Shown here: piece after piece, positions 18,653-28,610 of the stretch | How the letters are laid out: each line of letters opens with the position of its first letter | Position numbering within the stretch: the first letter of the stretch is position 1 | NCBI GenBank assembly: GCA_029433475.1 | Contig: JAQTIE010000007.1 | Span: 124,001-188,000, forward strand | Direction: 5' to 3' | Source: Neisseriaceae bacterium ESL0693 | GTDB lineage: Bacteria; Pseudomonadota; Gammaproteobacteria; Burkholderiales; Neisseriaceae | DNA length: 64,000 nt | The notes under the pieces: model-generated | Databases searched by the model: none | What the model was told of the DNA's origin: nothing | Seen by the model: the letters and a program-made list of their open reading frames with translations, nothing else | Position numbers and translations under genes: made by a program

Positions 18653-20170
18653 GTGCCACTCACCAAACCCATCGTATTACTCATTCTAGACGGTTTTGGC
18701 CATCGTACTGATGGCGATGACAATGCTGTTTTATTAGCCAAAACACCTTGTCTGGATCAGTATCGCCATCAATATGCTTATGGTACGATCGATGCGTCAG
18801 AACGCATGGTTGGCTTGCCTGTAGGCCAGTTTGGCAATTCGGAAGTGGGTCACTTGAATATTGGCGCAGGCAGAATCGTACCTCAGGACATCACACGCAT
18901 CGATATGGCTATTGAAGATGGAACCCTAGCACAAAATCCGGTATTACAAAATGCCTGGAACACACCCAATAAAACCGTTCACCTTTTGGGTTTATTTTCT
19001 GATGGTGGTGTTCATAGCCATATTGATCATTTTTTTGCCATACTGGATGCTGCTGTAGCAGCAAAAATGCAGCATATAGTTGTTTATCCTTTTCTGGACG
19101 GGCGCGACACACCACCGCAAAGCGCACTGCCTTATTTGCAACGCCTGCAAAACTATATGCAACAGTTCCCTCAGGTTAAATGTGGCGCCATTATGGGTCG
19201 TTTCTTTGCCATGGATCGCGATCACCGCTGGGATCGTGTAGAGGCTGCCTATAATGCTTTATTCGGCGAAGCAACCCATCACGCAGATTCTCCGGTTGCT
19301 GCTTTGGAACAGGCCTATGCAAGACAAGAAATGGACGAATTTATCCAGCCCACCTTAATTGACCCACATACTGCAATTAAAGATGGTGATGCTGTTTTAT
19401 TTCTGAATTTTCGCGCAGACCGAGCCAGAGAGCTGACTCAGGCGCTGACACAAACTGATTTTACCGGCTTTCATCGTAAGCATCAGGCGCAATTAGGCTA
19501 TTTTGCCAGCCTGACCAATTACAGCGATCAGTTTACTTCACCGGTCATGTTTGACCGGCAGATTATTTCCAATGGCTTAGGAGAATTTCTGGCTGAGAAA
19601 GGACTGAGCCAGCTTCGCATTGCAGAGACAGAAAAATATCCACATGTTACCTATTTTTTCAGTGGTGGCCGGGAGGAACCCTATCCGCAAGAAGAGCGCA
19701 TCATGATTCCTTCGCCAAAGGTAAATACTTATGATTTACAACCGGAAATGAGCGCCATCGGTATTACTGAAAATATCATCGACAGCTTGCAGCATCAACG
19801 TCATGATGTCATCATTTGTAATTTTGCCAACGGGGACATGGTCGGACATACAGGTCAGTTAAATGCGGCCATTCGCGCTGTAGAAACTTTAGACACATGT
19901 GTAGGCAAAGTGGTTGAAGCAACGCTGGCTGCCGGTGGCGAAGTCATCATCACTGCAGATCATGGCAATTGTGAACACATGTATGACGATAAAAACCAGC
20001 AACCCCATACACAGCATACTATTGAACCTGTACCCTTTATTTATATTGGTCGTCAGGCACATATTCGCCCTCATGGCGCCCTGAAAGATGTTGCCCCCTC
20101 TTTACTGGCTGCTTTGGGTCTGACGCCACCTTCAGACATGAGTGGTCACAATTTGATTGAATTTGTATAA
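18653..20170 (+). CDS. gpmI: 2,3-bisphosphoglycerate-independent phosphoglycerate mutase
   Basis: GpmI interconverts 3- and 2-phosphoglycerate in the cytoplasm (glycolysis/gluconeogenesis) using two Mn ions. The 505 residues belong to the alkaline phosphatase superfamily. Metal and catalytic sites are visible as 'LLILDGFG', the serine in 'GNSEVGHLNIGAGR', 'FLDGRDTPP', 'NFANGDMVGHTG' and 'ITADHGNCEHM'. The start is GTG at 18653 behind a GAAAGG ribosome site. envC follows within 5 bp. PpsA downstream acts in the same part of central metabolism. Confidence 0.96.
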   Translation: MPLTKPIVLLILDGFGHRTDGDDNAVLLAKTPCLDQYRHQYAYGTIDASERMVGLPVGQFGNSEVGHLNIGAGRIVPQDITRIDMAIEDGTLAQNPVLQNAWNTPNKTVHLLGLFSDGGVHSHIDHFFAILDAAVAAKMQHIVVYPFLDGRDTPPQSALPYLQRLQNYMQQFPQVKCGAIMGRFFAMDRDHRWDRVEAAYNALFGEATHHADSPVAALEQAYARQEMDEFIQPTLIDPHTAIKDGDAVLFLNFRADRARELTQALTQTDFTGFHRKHQAQLGYFASLTNYSDQFTSPVMFDRQIISNGLGEFLAEKGLSQLRIAETEKYPHVTYFFSGGREEPYPQEERIMIPSPKVNTYDLQPEMSAIGITENIIDSLQHQRHDVIICNFANGDMVGHTGQLNAAIRAVETLDTCVGKVVEATLAAGGEVIITADHGNCEHMYDDKNQQPHTQHTIEPVPFIYIGRQAHIRPHGALKDVAPSLLAALGLTPPSDMSGHNLIEFV

Positions 20171-20174
20171 ATCT

Positions 20175-21422
20175 ATGCCATTTTTTGTCAAATTATACTT
20201 AAATATCTGTGTGATGGTGATGGCTTTTGCCATCACCTGCCCTGCTTTTGCCAACGATCAATCAGAACTGAGTAAAGTGCAGAAAGCCATTTCGGCCACA
20301 CAGATACAGATTAAAAATACCTCTACTGCACAAAAACAAATCGGCGTATCTTTAGAGAAAACCCATACTGAACTTAGCAATGCACAAACACAACTGATCT
20401 TATTAGATAAACAGCAACACCTGAGTTTACAGCGGTTAACCAAACTACAAAATCAGCTGGATCAGACACAAACAGAAATAAATGCCACTCAGACACAAAT
20501 TGCCAGATTACTGAATGCGCACTATCGCAATCAGCAACCCAATAGTGTCAATATATTGCTGAACCGCAGCCATATTGAACAAAAAGGACGTATTCTGCAA
20601 TATCTGCGTTATTTAAACCGTGCCAATGAACAAGTGATTAATCAGTTACAGCAGCAACGTCAACAATTAATCCGGCAGCAACAAGATCTGACCACACAGC
20701 AAAAACAATTGGCCATATTAAAGACCAGACAACAAACACTGGTGACACAACTTAGCCATGCGCATCAAATAAAATTACAACAAAGCACTGAATTAGAAAA
20801 ACAGCTATTCCATCAGAATCAAAAACTACAAAAACTCAAAGCTGATGAGAAACGAATGAATGCTTTATTGAGTCGTTTGGCCACTACAAAAGAAAAGCAA
20901 AAAATCAAACAACAAAAAATAGCCATTCATAAACTATCAGAGAAGAAAACTCCGCAAACTGCACCGGCATCCACTTCCAGCCTGACGGCTGAGGATTTAA
21001 AATTAAAAGCAGATGATCATGAGGTTCACGTCACCGGGGCATTCGTCAGCCAGCAAGGTCAGCTTTATCGGCCGGTTAACGCGCCAGTAACGCATCATTT
21101 TGGTACCAGTCGCACAGAAGGCGGCACATGGAAAGGTTTATTTTTTGCAACAACGCCCACCACAGTCCGCAGCATAGCACAAGGAACCGTTATTTATGCT
21201 GCGCCCCTAAAAGGATACGGCAATACCATTATTATTGATCATGGTGATGGATATTTAAGTATTTATACCGGCTTAGCAGACATATTTGTACAATCGGCTC
21301 AAACGATTGCAGCTGGTGCCGGAATCGGTAAAAGCGGCAATCTTCCTGATCGTGAAAATGGTTTATATTTTGAAATTCGCTACCATAATCAACCCATGAA
21401 TCCATTATCGTGGATTAACTAG
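20175..21422 (+). CDS. envC: Murein hydrolase activator, EnvC/LytM family
   Basis: A 415-residue periplasmic protein: signal peptide (about 1-29, ending 'CPAFA'), a long glutamine-rich coiled coil (about 30-260), and a C-terminal LytM/peptidase M23 domain ('VTHHFGTSR', 'IIIDHGDGYLSIYTGL'). The last HxH metal pair of active M23 enzymes is not kept, as in EnvC, which activates amidases instead of cutting itself. I start at ATG 20175, just past the gpmI stop, since the upstream in-frame TTG would overlap gpmI. It lies between gpmI and ctpA, an order common in Proteobacteria. Confidence 0.88.
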   Translation: MPFFVKLYLNICVMVMAFAITCPAFANDQSELSKVQKAISATQIQIKNTSTAQKQIGVSLEKTHTELSNAQTQLILLDKQQHLSLQRLTKLQNQLDQTQTEINATQTQIARLLNAHYRNQQPNSVNILLNRSHIEQKGRILQYLRYLNRANEQVINQLQQQRQQLIRQQQDLTTQQKQLAILKTRQQTLVTQLSHAHQIKLQQSTELEKQLFHQNQKLQKLKADEKRMNALLSRLATTKEKQKIKQQKIAIHKLSEKKTPQTAPASTSSLTAEDLKLKADDHEVHVTGAFVSQQGQLYRPVNAPVTHHFGTSRTEGGTWKGLFFATTPTTVRSIAQGTVIYAAPLKGYGNTIIIDHGDGYLSIYTGLADIFVQSAQTIAAGAGIGKSGNLPDRENGLYFEIRYHNQPMNPLSWIN

Positions 21423-21532
21423 TTTTTTCCTTTATCCATAATGATATATACTACCTCCTTCATTTGGCTATAAATTACAAAAGCATATTTATTACTTTGA
21501 AATCGTCATATCTTCAGAAAGAATCTTTTAAA

Positions 21533-23035
21533 ATGGCTAATTCTTCATTAAAAAAAATGGCTCTGTACACTTTAGGGGCATTCAGCGGTATCCTTCTTAC
21601 TTTAAGTCTACAAGGATATGCCAATAGCAAGACCGAGGCTCTGCCTGTACAATCCTTGCGCACCATGGCCGAAGTATATGGTCAGATTAAAGCCAATTAT
21701 GTTGAGAATAAAAGTGATGACGACATTCTCGAAGGTGCCATGAAAGGCATGGTCAGTAATCTTGATCCTCATTCCGAATATCTTAATATTAAAGATTATG
21801 CCGATTTGCAGGAAAGCACTACCGGCCAGTTTGGTGGTTTAGGTATGGAAGTGGGTATCGAAGATGGCGCCATCAAAATCGTGGCACCAATAGAAGATAC
21901 ACCCGCAGATAAAGCTGGCATCAAAAGTGGTGATTACATCGTTAAAATCAACGATGAATCAACACGCAACATGACGGTTACTGAAGCAGTAAAAAAAATG
22001 CGCGGCAAGCCCGGCACCAGTATACAACTGACCCTGGCTCGCAAGAACCATACACAGCCAATTGTAGTAAATCTGACCCGTGCCATTATAAAAGTAAAAA
22101 GTGTTCGCTTTAAATTACTGGAACCTGATTATGGTTATATCCGTGTCACACAATTTCAAGAACAGACTGTAAATGCTCTGGCTGATGCCATTAAAGAATT
22201 AGAGAAACAAAATCATCATAAACCTTTTAAAGGTATTATTTTAGATTTGCGTGATGATCCGGGTGGTTTACTGAATAGCGCTGTTGGCGTTTCAGCAGCA
22301 TTTTTACAACCGGGTGCAGATGTGGTCAGTACTAAAGGGCGTGATAAAAAAGAAGGCATGAAACTCAAAGCCGTTTCGCAGGACTATCAGTTAAAAGGTA
22401 AAGACCCTTTAATTGGCTTACCTGACGAACTTAAAACCATTCCAATGACCATCCTGATTAATTCCGGCACTGCCTCCGCCTCGGAAATCGTATCCGGCGC
22501 CTTGCAAGATCATAAACGGGCAGTTATTGTTGGCACCCAAAGCTTCGGCAAAGGCTCTGTACAAACCGTTATGCCTTTAGCCAATGGCAGTGCCATCAAA
22601 ATCACCACAGCGCTTTACTATACACCAAATGACCGGTCTATTCAGGCACAGGGAATTGTGCCAGACGTTGAAGTCAAAGATCAGAATCGTTATTATGAGA
22701 GCCGGGAAGCAGATCTGAATGGCCACTTGAGTAACCCCCTCGGTGGACAAGAAGTAAAAGGAGATTTACCCAGTACCGCAGCCAGCGCATCTGCCACGGC
22801 AAATTCAGATACTGTTTCCGAAACTCCATCAAAACAACTGAAAGACAAAACAGATAAGACAAAAACCAACAAAGCTGAAGATGACTGGTTAGCCAGGAGA
22901 GATCCAAATCCGGCCAAAGATAAGCAACTTAAAACAGCATTGGATTTAGTCAAAGATCCTGTTAAATGGCAACAATCATTGGGATTGGCCGCTAAAAAGC
23001 CTATAAAATTATTGCATCAGAAAGAAAGTCACTAA
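21533..23035 (+). CDS. C-terminal processing serine protease, S41 family (CtpA)
   Basis: A 500-residue periplasmic protease with an N-terminal signal/anchor ('LYTLGAFSGILLTLSL'), a PDZ domain around 'GAIKIVAPIEDTPADKAGI', and an S41 catalytic core: serine in 'ILINSGTASASEI' and lysine in 'GTQSFGKGSVQT'. The C-terminal 120 residues are a charged, low-complexity tail. ATG 21533 follows an AGAAAGA site; the in-frame TTG at 21464 is less likely. CtpA-type proteases trim cell-wall enzymes and lipoproteins, fitting its place after envC. Confidence 0.93.
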   Translation: MANSSLKKMALYTLGAFSGILLTLSLQGYANSKTEALPVQSLRTMAEVYGQIKANYVENKSDDDILEGAMKGMVSNLDPHSEYLNIKDYADLQESTTGQFGGLGMEVGIEDGAIKIVAPIEDTPADKAGIKSGDYIVKINDESTRNMTVTEAVKKMRGKPGTSIQLTLARKNHTQPIVVNLTRAIIKVKSVRFKLLEPDYGYIRVTQFQEQTVNALADAIKELEKQNHHKPFKGIILDLRDDPGGLLNSAVGVSAAFLQPGADVVSTKGRDKKEGMKLKAVSQDYQLKGKDPLIGLPDELKTIPMTILINSGTASASEIVSGALQDHKRAVIVGTQSFGKGSVQTVMPLANGSAIKITTALYYTPNDRSIQAQGIVPDVEVKDQNRYYESREADLNGHLSNPLGGQEVKGDLPSTAASASATANSDTVSETPSKQLKDKTDKTKTNKAEDDWLARRDPNPAKDKQLKTALDLVKDPVKWQQSLGLAAKKPIKLLHQKESH

Positions 23036-23072
23036 AATCTTGTAGTGTATTAAAAATTTTACATTGATTTCG

Positions 23073-23107
23073 AATCCGGCCAGATGATTATTTGACCGGA
23101 TTTTTAT
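23073..23107 (+). terminator. Terminator of ctpA
   Basis: Stem AATCCGG/CCGGATT (23073-23079, 23096-23102) with a 16-base loop, followed by TTTTATTTG. Confidence 0.7.
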
Positions 23108-23489
23108 TTGGCAGGTAATTAAAATTTTACCATTTTCTTTGGTCGATAAAACTTATCATAAAACCTTATTTTCCTAAAAAAATGACCCTATCCTTCTGAG
23201 CTTTAAGTGATCAATACACGCACGTTTTATAATATCACCGACAAGATATCTCAATAATTATATTTAATTTAATCAGACTACATCATCTGAATACTATCTA
23301 AATACTCAAAATCCAGAGAAATTGTAACACCGCATCTTGAGCTGATCAGAAATTCATATACCCAAAGATCTGTCACAGGCGCTTATTTGATTCCAGATAC
23401 AGATTACTATCGTCAGGTTATCACCAATATTATTGAAATATTTGTTATGGATATAATATTACATCAGTAGTTTTTATTAAAATAAAAAA

Positions 23490-23514
23490 CCGCCATCAAT
23501 TTATATAATGGCGG
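23490..23514 (-). terminator. Terminator of ppsA
   Basis: Stem CCGCCAT/ATGGCGG (23490-23496, 23508-23514). On the minus strand it is followed by TTTTTTATTTT. Confidence 0.82.
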
Positions 23515-23541
23515 CTTGTATTAATAGATACAATAATCAGT

Positions 23542-25938
23542 TTATTTCTTCAGCTCTTTAGCCAGATACAACCATGTTTCAATAACGGTATCAGGATTTA
23601 AAGAAATGGTTTCAATACCTTCTTCAATCAACCATTTGGCAAAATCCGCATGATCCGATGGACCTTGACCACAAATCCCTACATATTTATTGAGTTTGCG
23701 GCAAGCCTGAATGGCCAAACTGAACATTACTTTAACGGCCGGATCGCGCTCATCGAATGTACCTGCAATAGGGCCGCCGCTATCGCGATCTACACCTAAT
23801 GTCAGCTGAGTCATATCATTTGAGCCAATAGAGAACCCATCAAAATATTTCAGGTATTGTTCAGCCAGAATAGCATTATTCGGCAATTCACACATCATAA
23901 TGAGTCGTAACCCGTTTTTGCCGCGTTCCAGTCCGTTTTCCTTGAGCGCACGTACCACATCTTCCGCTTCTTTTAATGTACGGACAAACGGAATCATGAT
24001 TTCAACATTGGTTAATCCCATTTCGTCACGGACATACTTCAGTGCTTTGCATTCCAAAGCAAAACATTCTTTAAAATCGTCGGAAACATAACGTGCCGCA
24101 CCACGGAAACCCAGCATTGGATTTTCCTCATGAGGCTCATATCGGTTGCCTCCCAGTAAATTGGCATATTCATTTGACTTAAAGTCTGACATACGCACAA
24201 TAACTTTTTTGGGGTAGGCGGAAGCAGCCAAAGTAGCCACACCTTCAGCGATCTTATCAATATAAAAGTCTACCGGAGAGGCGTAACCTGCAATACGATC
24301 TGTGATCATATCCTGCATGTCTTTGTCTTGCTGATCAAATTCTAACAGTGCTTTAGGATGAATGCCGATTTGTCGGTTAATGATGAATTCCATCCGGGCC
24401 AGACCAATGCCGTAATTAGGCAGGCTGGCAAAACTGAATGCCAATTCAGGATTTCCCACATTCATCATAATTTTAGTCGGCGCTTCCGGCATATTATCCA
24501 GCGCCACTTCAGTAACATCAACTTTCAGCAGACCTTCATAAACATAGCCAGTATCGCCTTCAGCACAAGATACAGTTACCTCCTGGCCATCCTGCAAAGT
24601 ACGAGTAGCATCGCCACACCCTACTACTGCCGGAATACCCAGTTCACGAGCAATAATAGCGGCATGACAAGTACGACCACCACGATTGGTCACAATGGCA
24701 GAAGCCCGTTTCATTACCGGTTCCCAATCAGGATCAGTCATATCGGTAACCAAGACATCACCAGGCAGAACTTTATCCATTTCGGAGGCGTTTTTCACCA
24801 AACGAACTTTACCCTGACCAACTTTCTGACCAATGGCACGGCCTTCAACCAAAACGGTTGACTTATCAACAATAAGATAGCGACGCAATGTACGGCTATT
24901 ATTTTCCTGAGATTTTACGGTTTCGGGACGAGCCTGTAAGATGTACAATTTGCCATCTATGCCATCGCGACCCCATTCAATATCCATCGGACGACCATAA
25001 TGCTCTTCGATAATCAATGCATATTTGGCCAATTCGCTTACTTCTTCTGCACTGATAGAGAATTTCTTGCGATCAGCTGGTTCTACGTCAATGGTCTGTA
25101 CTGATTTACCGGCTTGAGCGGCATCAGTAAAAATCATTTTAGTCAGTTTGGAACCCATGGTTTTACGTAGGATCGCCGGACGACCTGCACGCAAGGTAGG
25201 TTTATGCACGTAAAATTCGTCTGGATTAACTGAACCTTGCACAACCGTTTCACCTAAACCATAGGATGAAGTAATGAATACCACCTGATCAAATCCTGAT
25301 TCAGTATCCATGGTAAACATCACCCCAGCCGCTCCTTTATCCGAGCGAACCATACGCTGCACACCGGCTGACAGTGCCACAACGTCATGAGCAAAATCCT
25401 TATGCACCCGATAGGAAATCGCACGGTCATTATATAGAGAAGCAAATACGTGATGCATTGCTTCCTTAACATTATCCAATCCACTGATATTCAGAAAAGT
25501 TTCCTGCTGACCTGCAAAAGAAGCATCAGGCAGATCCTCAGCAGTGGCGGAGGAACGCACGGCCACACAGATATCCTCTGTACCAGCATCAGCAACCATC
25601 TTATCCCATGCTGTCTGTAAATCTGCGTCCAATTCAGGCGGAAAGGGTGTATCCATAATCCACTGGCGAATTTGCTTACCCACCTGCGCCAATTCAGTTA
25701 CATTGTCTACATCCAGATTTTTCAGCGCATCATTGATACGCTCATTTAGTCCCTCATGAGCCAAAAACCTACGGTAAGCATCGGCAGTGGTTGCAAAGCC
25801 ACCCGGTACACGCACCCCTTTTTCTGTGAGCTGAGAAATCATTTCGCCCAAAGAGGCATTTTTACCACCAACGCTCTCCACATCAGTCATACGTAGATTT
25901 TCAAACCAGATTACATTATTACCAGCCATGTCGGTCAT
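23542..25938 (-). CDS. ppsA: Phosphoenolpyruvate synthase (pyruvate, water dikinase)
   Basis: PpsA makes phosphoenolpyruvate from pyruvate and ATP for gluconeogenesis. The 798 residues comprise the N-terminal ATP-grasp domain ('[12 protein letters not shown]' to '[20 protein letters not shown]'), the phosphohistidine domain ('[18 protein letters not shown]', His in TCHA) and the C-terminal PEP-utilising barrel ('[19 protein letters not shown]', '[10 protein letters not shown]'). Length is full. Its regulator ppsR lies divergent 390 bp away. The first methionine (MTDMAGN) is used; the fourth residue is an alternative start. Confidence 0.97.
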   Translation of the reverse strand: MTDMAGNNVIWFENLRMTDVESVGGKNASLGEMISQLTEKGVRVPGGFATTADAYRRFLAHEGLNERINDALKNLDVDNVTELAQVGKQIRQWIMDTPFPPELDADLQTAWDKMVADAGTEDICVAVRSSATAEDLPDASFAGQQETFLNISGLDNVKEAMHHVFASLYNDRAISYRVHKDFAHDVVALSAGVQRMVRSDKGAAGVMFTMDTESGFDQVVFITSSYGLGETVVQGSVNPDEFYVHKPTLRAGRPAILRKTMGSKLTKMIFTDAAQAGKSVQTIDVEPADRKKFSISAEEVSELAKYALIIEEHYGRPMDIEWGRDGIDGKLYILQARPETVKSQENNSRTLRRYLIVDKSTVLVEGRAIGQKVGQGKVRLVKNASEMDKVLPGDVLVTDMTDPDWEPVMKRASAIVTNRGGRTCHAAIIARELGIPAVVGCGDATRTLQDGQEVTVSCAEGDTGYVYEGLLKVDVTEVALDNMPEAPTKIMMNVGNPELAFSFASLPNYGIGLARMEFIINRQIGIHPKALLEFDQQDKDMQDMITDRIAGYASPVDFYIDKIAEGVATLAASAYPKKVIVRMSDFKSNEYANLLGGNRYEPHEENPMLGFRGAARYVSDDFKECFALECKALKYVRDEMGLTNVEIMIPFVRTLKEAEDVVRALKENGLERGKNGLRLIMMCELPNNAILAEQYLKYFDGFSIGSNDMTQLTLGVDRDSGGPIAGTFDERDPAVKVMFSLAIQACRKLNKYVGICGQGPSDHADFAKWLIEEGIETISLNPDTVIETWLYLAKELKK

Positions 25939-26328
25939 CCAATGGGAAGAAGATTAAATAAAAGAAAGACACCTTATTTTAACGATTCAGCCCTAGAATG
26001 TCATGTATTTTTATATGAATTTAGATTTAACATAAGAAAAATCTGATACATCTGATACAATATGCATATCCTTAGTTTGTTTATATTGATGAAATCACAA
26101 ATATTATTCCATCCGGCGATAAAATATATATTGACAATGCATCTGCTGATCTTGTTGCCGTTACCAGAGGCCTCACTAAACTGGCATAATACAGACCTAT
26201 ACCAAATAAACACATGATTATTGACGGTGATGAATTATCGGGCTAACCAACATTTATACTGCCTTTGATATGCACCATCTGCAATCACTGATATGTAATG
26301 GATTTTATCTTTTTACTCAAGGACTATT
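25939..26328. other. ppsA/ppsR divergent spacer with a possible gene fossil
   Basis: 390 bp. It must hold promoters for both genes. On the plus strand a short open stretch (about 26085-26189) reads 'NIIPSGDKIYIDNASADLV' before a stop. This looks like a scrap of a real protein, perhaps a CoA-transferase or DeoR-type fold, but it is too short to place. Confidence 0.35.
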
Positions 26329-27150
26329 ATGAATTCTTCACGACAGGTTTTTTTCATCTCAGACCGCACAGGCATTACCGCAGAAAGCATGGGCGGTGCA
26401 TTACTGAATCAATTTGACAGCATTGAATTTAAACGGTCTACTTACCCCTTTATTGATACTGAAACCAAAGCCAATGAGATAGTGGCACTCATCAATCAGG
26501 CAGCCAAGCAGTCCGAAGCCCGCCCTCTGGTTTTTTCCAGTATTGTAGATGAAAACATTCGCACGATTATTAAAACCAGTGCCGGCTTACACATGAGCTT
26601 TTATGATGCTTTTATTGGTCAACTGGAGGACGAATTTGCCACCGAGGCCAATCATTCTGTCGGACGTACACATGGTATGCATGATACTGAGCGTTATGAT
26701 ACCCGTATGGATGCCATCAACTTTACCTTGAACCATGATGATGGTATTACTGATAGGGAGTTACAAACAGCCGATGTTATCCTGATGGGCGTTTCACGCA
26801 GTGGCAAAACCCCGACCTGTCTTTATCTGGCTTTGCAATATGGTATCAGGGCAGCCAACTATCCCTTAACACCCGAGGATATGGAAAGCAGCGATTTACC
26901 CCGCATGCTGAAACCATTTAAACATAAACTTTATGGCTTAACCATTGATTCTGATCGTTTGCATCATATCCGTTCAGAACGGCGACCAGATTCACGCTAT
27001 GCCAGCCGTGAAAATTGCCGGCGCGAAATTGATACTGCTGAAGAAATGTATCGCCGTTTCCATATACCCTATACCAATACCACGCATAAATCGATTGAGG
27101 AACTGGCAGCCAGTATTATTTTAGCGGCTAAACTACAAAGACGGTTTTAA
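26329..27150 (+). CDS. ppsR: PEP synthase regulatory kinase/pyrophosphorylase PpsR (DUF299)
   Basis: PpsR switches PEP synthase off by ADP-dependent phosphorylation of a threonine near its catalytic histidine, and on again by phosphate-dependent removal. The 273 residues match DUF299: N-terminal 'FFISDRTGITAESMG' and the central P-loop 'GVSRSGKTPTCLYLA', with 'YPLTPEDMESSDLP' after it. It is divergent from its target ppsA, the usual arrangement in Neisseriaceae. Confidence 0.96.
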   Translation: MNSSRQVFFISDRTGITAESMGGALLNQFDSIEFKRSTYPFIDTETKANEIVALINQAAKQSEARPLVFSSIVDENIRTIIKTSAGLHMSFYDAFIGQLEDEFATEANHSVGRTHGMHDTERYDTRMDAINFTLNHDDGITDRELQTADVILMGVSRSGKTPTCLYLALQYGIRAANYPLTPEDMESSDLPRMLKPFKHKLYGLTIDSDRLHHIRSERRPDSRYASRENCRREIDTAEEMYRRFHIPYTNTTHKSIEELAASIILAAKLQRRF

Positions 27151-27159
27151 TATTATTTT

Positions 27160-27199
27160 AATCCCCATTAACTGGGGTTAGGTTAATGGGGATTTTTAC
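27160..27199 (+). terminator. Terminator of ppsR
   Basis: A 13 bp stem (27160-27172 with 27182-27194) with a 9-base loop, followed by TTTTAC. Confidence 0.85.
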
Positions 27200-28433
27200 G
27201 CAAACGACATTGATGTAATATTTATTTTGATGATCTTTCTGTTATCCGAATAAATTACAGCTTTCTGGCTATTTAGTATCGTTTATAGCGTTCTGTTCAG
27301 CATTTGATGCTCTGCACCACAAACTCTCGCCGGCTACTTGTACAATTTTATTTCTCAGCCTGATAGTTGAAATTGATTTATTTCGGTTAACTAACGTAAA
27401 TATTATCTATGTTTTGGTTTTATTTATCTCAAAATATAATTATTTTTCCTACAAACCATTTATATCCTTAAATACTATAAATGATTCTACCCTGACTAAA
27501 GATGTTTTCAAACAAATGACTGTTCTACCTGCTATTGGATAAATGGACTTCATTTTTATGGATACTTTTATCCGCCAACATAATTGATTTTGAATACTGA
27601 TAAATATCCTCTATTCATTCAGAAAATCATTTCTTCACTTGTTGCAAGGTAATGAAATATACGCACTCATTGTGAGGCGTGCTCCATTTTTGAATCACGC
27701 TATTACAGTATTGAAGGAAAATCTAAGATAAATGAGACTCTTCAAATATCCAACGATGGTCATCTACTTACATGATGTAAGTAAATATATCCATAACAGG
27801 TTTGGATTCATTTAAAAAGTTATCTGATTCACTCGCTGGATTTGAGTCATAAGTAATATTAAAGTAGCCTAATAAACCAGAAAGTGCAATAACTTCAGTC
27901 GTTAAGGTATCAATTCTTTAATATTTATGTATTTAAATTTAATATTGCACAACACCAATGACAGAATACACGTAAATAGCCCTCTGAATTGATGATGCAT
28001 GTTTTTACATCAAAAATACGGATAAGAATACCCTTCTTTGGCGTTAATATTATTGGACATAATAAATTAATATGACGTGGGTGAAACTGTATCAACATTA
28101 CCTCTTCCAAGATAATTTACTATTTAACGCATTAAAATAAGACGTTAATCACCACAAATATCTAATACGAATACCATCATAATCACAATCTAACCGTGAT
28201 AAGCCAAATTAGCTTAGATATTGATATAACGGGATTTATACCACTCTGCAATAGACAATAGTCTGAGTCACAGAATAGTTCCAAAAAACACAGCAAAAAT
28301 TTGCTAAACTATCATGGTAAATACATCATAAAATAATAATATATGAAAACAGCAGCCATTCAGGGCTAAAATTCTATATTCTGATTAATAAATCCTGAAT
28401 GTCCGCTGACATTGATCTATCTTAATTAATCAT
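27195..28433. other. Gene-poor region upstream of the RNA-repair island
   Basis: About 1.24 kb with no credible gene on either strand; all open frames are short and of non-protein-like composition. Two structures stand out: a 19 bp near-perfect palindrome at 27765-27783, and a long interrupted inverted repeat at 28353-28364/28394-28408. Base composition is like the other AT-rich gaps, suggesting old, decayed DNA. Confidence 0.55.
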
Positions 28434-28607
28434 TTAATCCTCAGGCCAAAAATCCCGACGCAGTAGTTGCTTATATTTCCGCCGCTCTCTACGCTGTACT
28501 GCACGCGGTTTCTCAGTAACAAAAACACCGCCTTTATGCATTAATGGATTCAAGGCCAAAGGATTTCGTATTTTAGCTTTAGCTACACCTTTTAATTTAA
28601 TCAACAT
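28434..28607 (-). CDS. Small basic protein downstream of rtcB
   Basis: A 57-residue, strongly basic protein starting 'MLIKLKGVAKAKIRNPLAL' and ending 'LLRRDFWPED'. It starts 3 bp after the rtcB stop, with AAAGGA of the rtcB end as ribosome site, so it is translated from the rtcB message. The centre 'NPLMHKGGVFVTEKPRAVQR' followed by an Arg/Lys-rich helix suggests nucleic-acid or ribosome binding. I do not recognise the family with certainty. A short ribosome-rescue-type protein is one possibility, unproven. Confidence 0.65.
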   Translation of the reverse strand: MLIKLKGVAKAKIRNPLALNPLMHKGGVFVTEKPRAVQRRERRKYKQLLRRDFWPED

Positions 28608-28610
28608 GGT

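Larger units (their letters stand above)
23036..23541. other. Gap between ctpA and ppsA
   Basis: 506 bp between convergent genes. The ends hold terminators for ctpA and ppsA (listed separately). The roughly 390 bp between them is AT-rich with stops in all frames, and I see no gene, tRNA or repeat in it. Confidence 0.6.

Noticed and set aside
26001-26213. A 70-codon minus-strand frame before ppsA
   Set aside because: Composition is that of random AT-rich DNA, and it occupies the promoter spacer between ppsA and ppsR.
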